Below the pieces are notes generated by a model, which was not told the origin of the DNA, made no database searches, and saw only the letters and a list, made by a program, of their open reading frames with translations. A DNA stretch of 64,000 nt from Lytechinus variegatus (Eukaryota; Echinodermata; Echinoidea; Temnopleuroida; Toxopneustidae). Each line of letters starts with the position of its first letter. The first letter of the stretch is position 1. Below are positions 24,226-35,500 of this stretch, piece after piece. The stretch lies in assembly GCF_018143015.1 (NCBI RefSeq), contig NC_054756.1, forward strand, positions 24,159,440-24,223,439, given 5' to 3'. Both the position numbers and the translations under genes were made by a program.

Positions 24226-24595
24226 AATATATGTCTGTCTATCTACCTACTCTGTATATGTATCTGTCTATCTCTCTGTCTAATATAACATATTTATCTG
24301 TTTAGATATGTATATCTATCTATCGTTCTATATATCCATCAATCTATCTGCCTGTCTCTATCTATCTTTCCATATGTATGTCTGTCTGGCTATCTATCTA
24401 TACCAATCTATTTGTCTCTATCTATCTATCTATTTATCTATCTATATGTCTGTCTGTCTATCTATGTTTTATTAATATAACCACCTATCATTTATCTCTC
24501 AATCGATCACTTGATCCATCCATCGCTCCATCCACCACTCCATCCATCTATATATATAATCATCTATCTTGTATGTATCTGATTGAACTGTATGT
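24226..24595. repeat. TCTA/TCTG-type microsatellite
   Basis: Degenerate tetranucleotide repeat (TCTA, TCTG, TCCA) over about 370 bp near the 3' end of element V. Confidence 0.85.
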
Positions 24596-24775
24596 TTGAC
24601 GATTGTCATCATCACATCAATAATCACATTTAGCAATGGTCAAAACTTATTCTTAGGATGTCTACGATCAAGATTATCAATGATATCTATATGATTTATT
24701 TCATACATCAGCCGACACGGAATGACAAATCATGACAGACCACCTAATTCGTCCGCATGACGAATTAAATTCTAG

Positions 24776-25027
24776 TTTAAGCTTCTATCTTTCCGCGATA
24801 AAGTAGCCATAATGAAGTCGGCGCGATCCACACTGGCCAACGAAAGCTACTTCGTAGTCGATGACCTTACCAAGGAAGATCTTGCAGAAAAGCGAAGATA
24901 TTCTCAGGAAGTAAAACGACTCTACCAGCAGGGAACTAAGCTAAAGTTCACGGCCGGAAAATGGCGACATAGGAATGGAACCACCTTTGATTTTACGCAG
25001 ACGTGTCAAGCAGAAGCCGAGTTGTAA
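24776..25027 (+). pseudogene. LINE ORF1 C-terminal fragment
   Basis: It resumes ORF1 after the insertion. D-K-V-A-I-M-K-S-A-R, Y-F-V-V-D-D-L-T, L-A-E-K-R-R-Y, Y-Q-Q-G-T-K-L-K-F-T-A-G-K-W are classic of the C-terminal domain following the RRM in LINE ORF1 proteins. The stop is at 25025-25027. As the partner half is 20 kb upstream, it is non-functional. Confidence 0.75.
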
Positions 25028-25871
25028 ACATATATATATATCTCATAATTTTGTTCACATGAGAATTGACTAAAAATTTTCTTTGTATATATTTTTCAGT
25101 CTCAGACTAAAAGTTAATGAGATAATGATTTTCGTGACCAATTATCTAATGAATATAAAAAATCGTATGTTTACACTGGTCTGACAGCAAAACTATAGTG
25201 GTTTTGTTTGTATAATTTGATATAAATATGTATATTTACATATATCTAGCCGATATAAATTACTCAGAAGTTACTTCTACTTGTTTTTCCTCTCGTGTCA
25301 TGATCTGGAAAAAAAAAATTATCATTCCATACTCTGTAAAATCAAATGCATCTTCCATTGTCGAATGTTGTACATAATTCTAGATTTCTAGATATTAATT
25401 TTTCCTTTTGCAAATGAAAATTGTTAGGCTCTGAGGCCTCTCGAGTACATGGCAAGTTGATTCATTTAGGATATTTCGTGTGTACAGTACAATGTATATA
25501 CGGCGAGGTTGTTGTTTTCATTTTTGTTGTAACACGGAGAGGTACCTACACCATATTTGATTGTATTTTTGTTTCTTTTTGTGCACTCACAGCACAATCT
25601 GTGTCTGTAGCTGTTTTTGCTTAACTTGTTGTTCTATGTTCTTCTACCCTTCTTTTCTTCTCTATCCCTGTACCTATACCCTTTTCTCTGGCATGCTTAG
25701 ATTTCAATGTATCGCAAACTCTCGAACTGTTTGTTCTCTGGGTACATCAATTATTTTTAAACACAATACTGGTATTGTCATACGATGGCATTGTCGTACC
25801 TTATTCAGGCAGCTTACATCTCACTCAGGTTCAGTTATGCCCGCGATATTTGTTGTCAACCTTGTATTTAA
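25028..25871 (+). other. LINE spacer between ORF1 and ORF2
   Basis: AT-rich at first, then T/C-rich. ORFs of 67-104 codons overlap here but show no recognisable protein. It probably contains untranslated LINE sequence and the decayed start of ORF2. Confidence 0.4.
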
Positions 25872-26276
25872 ATGAGTAGTACTGTATTGATGCCTAATGA
25901 TAAGTATGTCCTATTACGTAATCAAATCTACTGTCAATCATGCAAATGTAACGTTGTATATAATGAATGGAATGAGAGCCTGCTCATGTGTATCCATTGT
26001 TCATCCCATGTGTTCCCGTCTCATTCCGTAGATGATTTGGATTCTGCTATATCTGGCCCCACCGAAGTTGCCAATTTAAACCTCAGGTTTAACCCATTTA
26101 TGATTGAGAGTGACATGCATAACAATAATGTAAACATAGACCCCGACATCAATTATTTTGCGGACTATGCGACGTCCAGTTCAAATTATTATGAAGTGGA
26201 AAACTTTGCTAAAACATTTAGAAGCATAAATGTTAATGAATCTTTTTCCAATATTCATTTTAAGTTTTATATATGA
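25872..26276 (+). pseudogene. LINE ORF2 N-terminal remnant (before endonuclease)
   Basis: 134 codons with a C-x2-C-x14-C-x2-C arrangement (C-Q-S-C, C-I-H-C) and R-F-N-P-F / I-D-P-D-I-N-Y-F. The latter resembles the segment preceding the endonuclease in CR1-group ORF2 proteins. It ends in Y-Y-E-V-E-N-F-A-K-T-F-R-S-I-N-V and S-N-I-H-F, the usual endonuclease entry point, and then breaks. The downstream reverse transcriptase frame is different, so this is a truncated relic. Confidence 0.55.
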
Positions 26277-26323
26277 ACAATCAACATACATTCATCTATT
26301 GATTCTGGTTTGTCTCTGATCAC

Positions 26324-28531
26324 TTGCCAGTCTTTCATATATCAAAATTCGGCACTAGCAATGTAAAATCACCAAATGCAGAGGCTAGCTGTAGAATGAT
26401 AAATGAGAGAAATATTGAAGTTTTATGTAGGGATTTACAAGAAGTCGACTGGGGAGAAGTATATGATAATGACGATCCAAATGAAAGTTATAATCTTTTT
26501 CAGGTGAAATTTCGTAAACTATATGATAAAAATCTCCCTGTCGTCGTAGAAAAAAATAGGAATAAAAAATTGAAATGTTGGATGACGAAAGGCCTGTTAC
26601 AGTCTATTCGACATAAGAATAAATTATATAAATGGTATATACGTAATCCGTCAGATGAAAATGCTTCCGATTATAAAAGTTATCGTAATTTACTTACAAC
26701 GCTAATTCGTAAAACAAAATCACAATATTTTCATAATGAATTTTTACTCAATAAATCCAATATTAACCGCACTTGGAAAACAATTAATTTACTACTTAAT
26801 AAAAGTAAACCAAGTGAAAATTCTGTGTTTAAACATAACGGGAAAACTGTTACAGAACCGAGCACTATATCGAATTCGTTTAATAATTTTTTTACTAATA
26901 TCGGTCCATCTTTGGCAAACAGAATCCCTGAAACTCAAACGGACTATTTGAAGTTTATCAATGATCCACCAACTGACTCCTTGTATCTGTATCCCACCTC
27001 GGAGAATGAGATTTGTAACATTGTTAAAACATTTAAAAACAATAAAGCGGCTGGTTTGGATGAATATAGTCCAAGAGTCATCAAACAAGTCGTACCATAT
27101 ATTTGTGGACCTTTGTGTCATATATTTGATTTGTCTTTATCAAAAAGAATGTTTCCTCATGAATTAAAAAAGGCCAAAGTGACACCAATTTTTAAATCTG
27201 GGGACAAAGGTGAATTTACGAACTACAGACCTATTTCTGTTTTATCTGTTTTTTCTAAGTTATTAGAGCGTATTGTTTACAAGAGGACTTTCGAATTTCT
27301 TGATAAATGTTCTATTCTTTATGAAAATCAATTTGGGTTTCGTAAAGATTATTCCACAAGCATGGCTCTTACAAGTCTCTCTAGTAAAATAATAGATGTT
27401 TTTGAAAATAATGAGTTCGCAATTGGAGTTTTCATCGACTTATCCAAAGCCTTTGATACAATTAACCATAACATATTGCTATCTAAATTATATCGTTACG
27501 GCATACGTGGTATTGCTTATAATTGGTTCACCAGCTATCTTAATAATCGTTTACAATGTACTAAATACAAATCGTGTGTGTCAGACTTTAAGACAATAAC
27601 CTGTGGAATTCCCCAGGGCAGTCTCCTCGGCCCATTGTTATTCATATTATATATTAATGATCTTTATAAATCAGCAAATGAGCTATCATTTATACTATAC
27701 GCCGATGACACAAATATATTTCATAGCAATTCAAACTTGAACTCCCTTTGTGATATTGTGAATACAAATCTTGTACATGTATGTGAATGGTTTAAAGCTA
27801 ACAAATTATCTTTAAATATCAAGAAATGTAACTACATGGTTTTTCATAGTAGAAAAAATGTCGATTTGAATGATGCATGCGTTATACTCGACAATGTAAT
27901 ATTACCACGGGTAGACAAAGCCAAGTTCCTTGGAATTTATTTAGATAGTTTTATGACATGGAAAGATCATATACATGAGGTCGAAAGTAAAGTATCCAAA
28001 AACATTGGTATTATATCGAGAATTAGAAATCTCTTGCCAAGTCACATTCTACGTATGTTATATTGTGCTCTGATACTTCCATATTTCTCGTATTGTAATA
28101 TTATTTGGGCCAACTCCTGTAAGTCTAGCATCCTAAAGCTTATAATACTGCAAAAGAGGATTGTTCGTATTATATCTGGAATACATTTTCAATCTCACAC
28201 AAATCCTGTATTCAAAGAGTTAAAATTATTGAAATTTAGCGATATTAATTTGCATCAGCAAAGTATTTTTATGTACAAAAGCACAAACAACATTTTCCCC
28301 TCGCAATTTAGTAATCTCTGTCATTTTAACTTCAATTCGGATATTCATAAGTATAGTACGAGAAACGCTACCCAAATTCATTTACCGAAACATAGAACCC
28401 GAAGATACCAGTACGATATTCGCTACTCTGGGCCAAAACTTTGGAACAGTTTACCAGCCCGCCTACAAAACTCTCGTTCTTTGCAATCTTTCTGTTATAA
28501 AATGAAACTTTATTTAAATGCAGATCATTGA
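26324..28531 (+). CDS. LINE reverse transcriptase, CR1/Jockey group, endonuclease deleted
   Basis: 735 open codons. The frame enters just after S-D-H-L-P-V, the C-terminal motif of the APE-type endonuclease; the rest of that domain (normally about 200 residues) is missing between about 26265 and 26310. RT motifs in order: N-Q-F-G-F-R (about residue 335), FIDLSKAFD (about 370), GIPQGSLLGPLLF (about 428), LYADD (about 458, catalytic). A C-terminal R-Y-S-G-P-K-L-W-N-S-L-P motif follows near 700. The assigned start is only the open-frame limit (TTG). The intact frame suggests youth, but it cannot cleave target DNA. It is antisense to gene A, inside its intron. Confidence 0.85.
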   Translation: MPVFHISKFGTSNVKSPNAEASCRMINERNIEVLCRDLQEVDWGEVYDNDDPNESYNLFQVKFRKLYDKNLPVVVEKNRNKKLKCWMTKGLLQSIRHKNKLYKWYIRNPSDENASDYKSYRNLLTTLIRKTKSQYFHNEFLLNKSNINRTWKTINLLLNKSKPSENSVFKHNGKTVTEPSTISNSFNNFFTNIGPSLANRIPETQTDYLKFINDPPTDSLYLYPTSENEICNIVKTFKNNKAAGLDEYSPRVIKQVVPYICGPLCHIFDLSLSKRMFPHELKKAKVTPIFKSGDKGEFTNYRPISVLSVFSKLLERIVYKRTFEFLDKCSILYENQFGFRKDYSTSMALTSLSSKIIDVFENNEFAIGVFIDLSKAFDTINHNILLSKLYRYGIRGIAYNWFTSYLNNRLQCTKYKSCVSDFKTITCGIPQGSLLGPLLFILYINDLYKSANELSFILYADDTNIFHSNSNLNSLCDIVNTNLVHVCEWFKANKLSLNIKKCNYMVFHSRKNVDLNDACVILDNVILPRVDKAKFLGIYLDSFMTWKDHIHEVESKVSKNIGIISRIRNLLPSHILRMLYCALILPYFSYCNIIWANSCKSSILKLIILQKRIVRIISGIHFQSHTNPVFKELKLLKFSDINLHQQSIFMYKSTNNIFPSQFSNLCHFNFNSDIHKYSTRNATQIHLPKHRTRRYQYDIRYSGPKLWNSLPARLQNSRSLQSFCYKMKLYLNADH

Positions 28532-28971
28532 CATGTTGACATGCTTGAACTACCTTCCATTTCTATTGTTAATTAATGCACATGCCTTACCTGTTGCTAT
28601 GCTGGACAAACGTCAGTCAAGCTCTATATACATGTACCAATGTTACGTTATTGCGACCAGTTTACTCTTTTGTTCAAATGAACTTATCTTCTAATGCCTA
28701 CATTTCTTCTCCCTCTTCTCCATCTACTGTATGTTTCTTTTATACTCTTAACTTTCTTTTTTATATGCAATTACATATGATGTCATTACAGTACGTAACT
28801 TGTTATTTATTTGTATCTGGCGACCCCAACTCAAGCTCTGCTTTTCGGGTTTTCGCCTCCTTCAAATTTGTGTCGAAATATATACTGTATTCGTTACTAT
28901 GTCAAATATTATTTTGTATCTGTTTGAAGGAAATAAATGTGAGTTTCAATCAATTCAATCAATCAATAAAC
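28532..28971 (+). other. LINE 3' UTR and tail
   Basis: The stop codon is followed by about 440 bp with no protein match, closing with TCAATCAATTCAATCAATC. Short direct tail repeats rather than poly(A) are usual in CR1-group LINEs. The right copy of the ~250-bp direct repeat starts straight after. Confidence 0.6.
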
Positions 28972-29226
28972 GTTGCCCCTTATCCAAAAAAAAAATATGT
29001 TTTAACAAGTTAAATGTAAAATCATCTAAATTTAACAGATTGAGTTAAATGACATCACACTCAATCTGTAGCTTTATCTGAATTATTTAACATTATTAAT
29101 ACAAGTATTTTATTCTTAATCATAATGTTTGACACTTTCCTCGAACAGGACTAGAGACAGTTCAAATAAAAAATTGTGAGGTCTCAAGCATCGTATCAAC
29201 ATGATTCAGGGACCGCGAAACCGGAA
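28972..29226. repeat. Right copy of ~250-bp LINE-flanking direct repeat
   Basis: Matches 3990-4243, including CCCCTTATCC, TTAATCATAATGTTTGACAC and GGGACCGCGAAACCGGAAA. It starts at the LINE 3' end and stops at the base corresponding to the LINE 5' junction. The gene C intron has a single diverged copy at 57540-57760. Confidence 0.7.
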
Positions 29227-29504
29227 AACTTTTTTTTTGCCAAAACCGTGTAAAAAAAGTAAAAGTGACCATCTGATTATGATTTTTTTACAGGATCAGA
29301 CCCCTACTTTATATTGTGATTTTTTTAAGTGTAAATGAAAAAAAATAATAGACTCAATCAGTCAATCAATCAATGGTAACAATGGATTGTTTTAACGTAT
29401 ATTGAATTCATTTGCTCATAGTCCTATTTTATCCAACGAAATAAGTATATAGTATAATAATCACAATGCATTTCATTATAAGCATGATAAGTAGGGGAAC
29501 ATAC

Positions 29505-29552
29505 TCATTGATTCAGGTGGCGTATTCATCGTTGGCACCATGGCGGCTCGTA
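29505..29552 (-). CDS. Gene A exon 5, short stalk exon
   Basis: 48 nt, phase 1 to 1, encoding about 16 residues (A-A-M-V-P-T-M-N-T-P-P). It aligns with 59009-58968 of gene C, with the same acceptor TTGCAG/TA and donor GTATGTT. Confidence 0.6.
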
Positions 29553-32500
29553 CTGCAATTGCATTTTTAAAGAAATTAGAGAGCGAAAAAAAATATATAG
29601 AAAGTCAGGTTCACACTTTTTTGTCAAAATGAACTGGAAACATGATCAAAAATCAGAGTGCACTATCAAAACGAAATAATAACGTACAAATATCAAACAT
29701 ATATGATGATAAAAAATATGGGAACCAAATTTAAGATAAAAGGTATCGGTTGAAGCGATTTTGATATTTCCGTGTGCCTGTGTTAAGATTTCGTCTCCGA
29801 AGTAAATATTGTATTGTAATGGTATTTATTGAATTTCAGTTCACACAAACAAACAAAATAACATTACATTAGAAAGTCGGAAATATCACAAAGCATGTAA
29901 ATCATTATAATGCATAGGAACATATAATGATATATTGTGTATTGTTAGTTATTAGTTATTCATGTTTCATTCAATACAGATGATTGAATGAGATGGAGGG
30001 TAGTTATGGTAGTCTAGCTCAGTTACAAATCGCGTTAGTGAGTGTATCGCGTTACAAAAGAGCCCTCCATCTTTACAAACAGATATATTGCTATGGTAGA
30101 ACTTAAACGTGATAATATAAACATGAATACAAATAAAAAATTAATATAAACTAAAAAAGGCAAACGAAGAAGGAATACTAGAACAAATGGTATGATACAG
30201 TAAATGTTTGACCAATTTGTATCATCGTTTAAAAGTATTGATAGAATTTGTGGATTGAACTGGTAAAGGGAGCTTTTTTCAAAAGAGAAGGGTCTTCTCT
30301 TGAATTCCGTTTTAGGGAATAGAATGTCGGGGAGAGCGGATGCAATATTTTAAAGGTTAAATGAGTAATTAGCGATTTGAAGTACTTTGAGGTTATTACA
30401 TGAAATATTTTGAATACTAATAAAACAATAGTGATGTTTTGTTCAACAAATTCCCAATTTAGGGTTGTAAGAAGTGTACACTGTGGTGTGTAATAATCTT
30501 TATTTGATATTAATCCTGCATATTTATTTTTTTTTTGTAGTTTGGATATATTTTTAAGAGCCTCATGCCGTACAACAATAATCGATATGTGGTAAAATTA
30601 AAACAAAACAAAGGCATAAGAATATTTTACGGTATTGGGTGCTTTATGCGGCGAATACCTTCAATATTATTGTAGGTAAAAACTTATATGTTTTATAATT
30701 ATGCTCACACTACGCCAAAAGCGAGTCAGGTATAACCCCAAGATACCTTATTTTTTATCAAACCCTTGCACATTGTTACCATATAGTTTGATCGTGAATT
30801 GGGAATCGTGTAACTTTCGTTTTGTGCCGAAAGGCAAGACCATTTATCTTTTTCTGAATGAAGGTATACATCTTGTTAATATCAAAACACTTGCGTAGAT
30901 TCAACTGAACTTTAAAAACTTAAGGGAATTATCACAAATAACGGTATTTGGAACTAAGCTATATAAAACAGAGCTTATAGAAAAAAATAAGTAAGAAAAC
31001 AAAAGCAGAACCTAGTAAATAATTAGCCTGCTTTAATCTGTTGATAGGCTAAAATATAGTGAATATAAAGTTTTAAGGCGATGTTTGCCACATTTTTTTC
31101 AACTCTCAATTTTTCATAATACATGATGTACTTATAAATGGATTTGCCTATAAAAATTCATTAACAAATTTTTGTTTGTGTCTAACTAGACATCCCTCTC
31201 CTTTGATTATACCATATTTCAGTTCAAACGAATAATATGAGGTGTACCTCTTTCAATTAAATAAGGATAACGATTAGCCATTGAGTGGGAAATCAAAATC
31301 ATCGAATTTAAAATTGATACTTACCTTCAAAGACAGCTATGTATCCTGAAGCACCGCAGCTGTCAGTTGGGTCTCCGTGGCAAGGAGCAGAACATTCCGA
31401 ATCAACTCCCACTCCATGTCTCGCATAGTTATCACTGGCTACCCCACAGTAACATTCATTTCCATTTTCAACACCAAGGTATGTGAAATAAGATGTGGTA
31501 AAATCTCGACAAAACCAGATGCAATATGAAATACTCATCGCTTCACTAGAAAGTGTGACCTTGCTAGATAACACTCTGTCAGTTGTGTTATCCTTGAAAC
31601 AGCCAAGATATCTCTCACCTATAAAGATGCACAATAAAGTAATGAATTTAAGGATTACACTTAGAAACTTTGGGATTATAACAGTGTATACAAAAAAGAG
31701 TTCCTACAATCATAATGACATGAATATCAATGATATTCAATGTTGCCCAAAATATGAATTATATGTACATTACCTCAAACATTGTAAATATCCTAATTAT
31801 TATGAACTTCTTGCTTTTTTTCTTAATACTAGTCAGTGCTAGTGAATTAATGATTTATTACTCCTAGCTGGCCTACCACCCAGCAGTGACCATTATGTGT
31901 TCCTAATAGCCGCTATGCCTATATGCCCCAGTGTGCAAAAACAACTGTTTTTGTGAAAAATAAACGAAACCTTATTAAAAAATGTCATATTTTTTTATAT
32001 TTTAGATCCGATTTTGATGAACTTTTTAGCGTTTTGCTAGTTTAATTTTTCTCGATTTATTCAAATCAATATTATTGTGTACGCAAAGATATATATTTTT
32101 TTATTGTTGCATATTTGAATACATCCGTATATACATGTTTTGGGTATTTTGTTTAAAGGTATTGTTTAACTTTGTGAGCAGCCGATTTAAAAAATTATCA
32201 AACCAAGATGAAATATGTGTACAGGTCCATGTATTAGAACTAATAAACCCTGAAAACAACCATTAGTGAGAATGAAAAGCGAAAATTACAAGGCAAACCC
32301 CGACTTCGTAAATAGGCATCTTATAGACACCTAAATAGTACACATAAGTGTATGGGATGAAATAAAGATGGTGTTTCCGGTCACTTTATATTTCAATTTT
32401 TGAAGCACTAAATAATTATTTTTGAACGCGATTTTTTTCTGGGCTTCATTTTTGTAACACATCTCAGACACACGTGACAATTGTGGCCTTCTAGCTATTT

Positions 32501-35500
32501 TTTTTAAAAGTAAAACCAATGTTAACCAATCACTTTAAGTATTTGTATTGTATTAATTGGACATCATTGACATTGTATGGCAAAATATTGTTCGTATATG
32601 TTCATTTAAATTCATTCTCTAGAAAAATGCGAATTGTAACAAGACAGAGAAAGTCAGTCTTATTGGAGAAATAAAGTCAGTTTAATGGGAGAAATTCCGA
32701 ACACAAGCACATCCTTTCTGAGTTTATTACGCCTTCTTCCGTGTCTTCTATGTACAAAAATAACATTTTGTATTAACATGCATTGTGCTATTATCATACT
32801 ATTGATTTGTATATGAAATAGGATGAAATGTCAAGAGGAAGACAACAAGTGAATTGCATTGAATTGAATTGAATTAAGAGAATTAAGCTAAGTACCACTT
32901 TCGCCAAAGTAATACACGCGGCACTTTAGTGTCGAAATTCATTTTTTTATGCAAAACGGGGGTTTCAAAGTTTTTTGTTTATCATTTGTATTTATTTCCC
33001 CTTGTCCCTTTCTGTATTATATTTTCCTTGAACGATCCTGTAGAAACGAGATCCTACACTCTAAAAAATGAAGTGCTAACTCAGCTCTCAAAGAGCGTGT
33101 ATAGTGACTGCACCTCGGAGTGCTGATTTTTCTCGTTCAAATTTGAACTAGACAAATCAGCACTCCGAAGTGCAGTCACTATACACGCTCTTTAAGAGCT
33201 GAATTAGCACTTCATTTTTTAGAGTGTCATAAGCCTGTGGTATCAACGATTGTTGCTAGAAAGGCTAATAAAAGTCTATATCGCATGTGTTAAAATCTCT
33301 TCATTTTTTGTAGCAGAAGTTGTACTTGCCTATCAAATTAACAAGGGCGAGTTATTACTCATCTGCTCATGATCTTGACTCCATATCCAAAATAATTAAT
33401 TGGGATTCAATGTAGTCTCCCTTTATAGGTTCATTCATAGTAAAACATAATTACATTATGATATTCAAACTAAATATTTCACAATATTCAAGATCTAAAT
33501 ACTATTATTTTCAATTACCATGGCAAGATGCTGATCCTGCTGGAGAACACCCTGATGTAGGTGGTACTGTAGGACATTCTGACAGGCTACCTTCACCTAG
33601 AAATTCAACATGAACATGATAAACAACAGTCTGTTGATTTACGTCTGCATTTTTTTTTAAATAAGTTTAACATTCAATGCAAGTATAATAAAGGATATAG
33701 GGGTCCTTGAAAAGACAGAATGTCATCCCTGCATTCGTTTCTTTGAGACTAGATTTGTGATGGATAAGTGGTGAATATTCAGCCACACCTTTTTAAACAT
33801 CTGACAAGTAGAACTCAAAGGTTTGGACTGTATAACAAAGACAATGACGGTATGGTATACCCTCTCCATCTTATATCCACATTGACTTTATTTCCGATGG
33901 GAAGCTGCTGGATCATCGACGTTTAACAATTAATAATACTTCATAGGTGAAAATCGACGTAGTAAAATTAGATCGCGGTTCTAGGCAGTTTAAATTGGCA
34001 GATAAATTGTTACATCTGCCTCCAAAATCACAGCTGGTTGCTGATTTTCAAATTTGGTTTATTTGAATTCGTTTTGGCCAGTTTGACTGTGGCATCAGTA
34101 AACCTTTCATTTTTCTCCATGAACCGCACACTCTTTCCACCTGTTGCACCCGGTTACACCACAAAGTGTCGCTCCAGTCCTGCAACAAATTGTCTCCCAA
34201 CGAAAATTTATGCTGCACGTCCCGGTCTCAATTTTTAAGCATATTGTGGCAATTTGTGTCGGCAAAAAGAAACCTAGAAACACAAATTGTCGCCCATTGC
34301 ACAAATTGTCTTCAACAACCAGTCTGGTGCGTAGTGTATGCGCGTACTGGTGTTTATATGTGTGTACTATTATAATTTTTATTATCTTTTTTTTTTTTTG
34401 GGGGGGGTATATTCACTTGGTCCAGCAGTAGCCGTTGGTCAATCTCTCTGATCGTCTAATACCATACGAGCTAAACCCATTTGCTCTGGTAACAGTGTGG
34501 TCTAACTTCAGCTTGCTTCAATGTTTAGGACTTGGTCGAATATAAACCGTCGGTATAATTGCCGAATCGTCGAATAGCCAAATGGTCTAATTACCTTTTC
34601 GTGTAAATCCCAAATAAATATTTCCAGTCTGTTAGAGGAATTGACTGAGTGGCATTAGACCAACTAGATATTAGACCAAATAGAAATTAGACCAAATGGA
34701 AATTAGATTGAATGGTAAATAAGCAAAATGACAATTAGACCATGTATACTGTAGGATGAGGCTAAAGGCCATTAGTCAAATCGGGTTTAGACCAACTGGC
34801 AATTTACCTTTGGGGAGGCTAATATAGAGAACAGCAGCAGAGCCCACGGAAAACTGGGTTTTTATCTACATGGTCTAACAACAGTTGGACTAATTCTCCG
34901 TTTGTCTAATAGCACATAGGCTTAACCCTTTTGGTCTACTAATAATTTGGTCTAATTTGCAGTTGGTCTAATTAATATTTCATCTAATTCTCATTTGGTA
35001 TAATAACCAATTCGTCTAATAGCCAAATTGTCTAATTGCATTTGAAACTCTACATTACCTATTTTGTTTGTTAAGTGAAATGGAACGACAGGTGGTGTCC
35101 CCTCCGCCACAAATTGTCGCCTAAATGAGGCAGGGGTGACAATTAGTGGTGTCACATCTTGCACAAATTGTCAAATTGCCGCGGGGTGACAATTTGTGTT
35201 GAACAGCATCGACAACTTTTTTGGCTTTATGTGATATCTACGTTACCCCGGTTTATTGGACCACTTGCACTCCCCAAATCAGTTATATCAGGTAGAGAGA
35301 CCTGCCGGTAAAAAGACTTTTTAGTTCGCTTTTCGCCTCCCAGGCACAGGCGACGATAAAACATAATAACATAGTTCCATACTCCTGTATTTTGGCATAA
35401 CAGTTTCAAACTTAACATGAAGTAAAACAAATTGCTAACTTTTTAATTTCGTGCAATTAATAACATAAATTTACTACTAACTTTATGAGGGCGTATAAAA

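Larger units (their letters stand above)
4491..24775 (+). mobile_element. Composite Helentron-like insertion inside LINE ORF1
   Basis: The left boundary is the hairpin terminus at 4491-4516; the right boundary is the offset inverted repeat, hairpin and TCTAG ending at 24775. Host LINE sequence resumes at once (TTTAAGCTTC). No target duplication is apparent beyond shared T residues, as expected for a rolling-circle element inserting between T and T. Inside are six head-to-tail U-type units (4546-18786) and a V-type unit (18787-24775), with Harbinger-like, hAT-like and further Helentron-like insertions nested within. Confidence 0.75.
18787..24775 (+). mobile_element. Helentron-like element V (5' hairpin missing), with nested insertions
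   Basis: It begins directly after the CTAG of unit 6, in the T-rich stretch, so its 5' terminus is absent, as in family I copy 2. Family landmarks follow: TGACGTCA plus GCGCCATTTTG (18927 on), a long CGCGCGCGTA tract (19072-19104), and TGACGTCATC with AAAATGGCGCC (19524-19544). Then come a triplicated tRNA-like block, the full-length element at 21876-23986, a TCTA microsatellite and the 3' hairpin/CTAG (24775). Confidence 0.7.
4244..28971 (+). mobile_element. CR1-group LINE, 5'-truncated, split by a 20.3-kb insertion
   Basis: LINE sequence is present as 4244-4490 (ORF1, first part) and 24776-28971 (ORF1 end, ORF2, 3' tail). Removing the insert puts ORF1 back in one frame across the junction (ending R-H-I-L and resuming K-L-L-S-F-R-D-K), so both halves belong to one copy. 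The 3' end carries a short ATTCAATCAATCAATAA-type tail at about 28950-28970. Total LINE content is about 4.4 kb. It sits in the gene A intron, on the opposite strand to gene A. Confidence 0.8.
31640..33510 (-). other. Gene A intron 3 (introns between SRCR and WSC exons)
   Basis: Much of it aligns with 45700-46870 (gene B) and 60060-60990 (gene C), including a fossil LINE-like tail (GAATTGAATTGAATT at about 32865). A partial copy of the AAGTCCACC MITE lies at about 31930-32075. Two complete gene-A-specific MITEs are listed separately. Confidence 0.5.
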
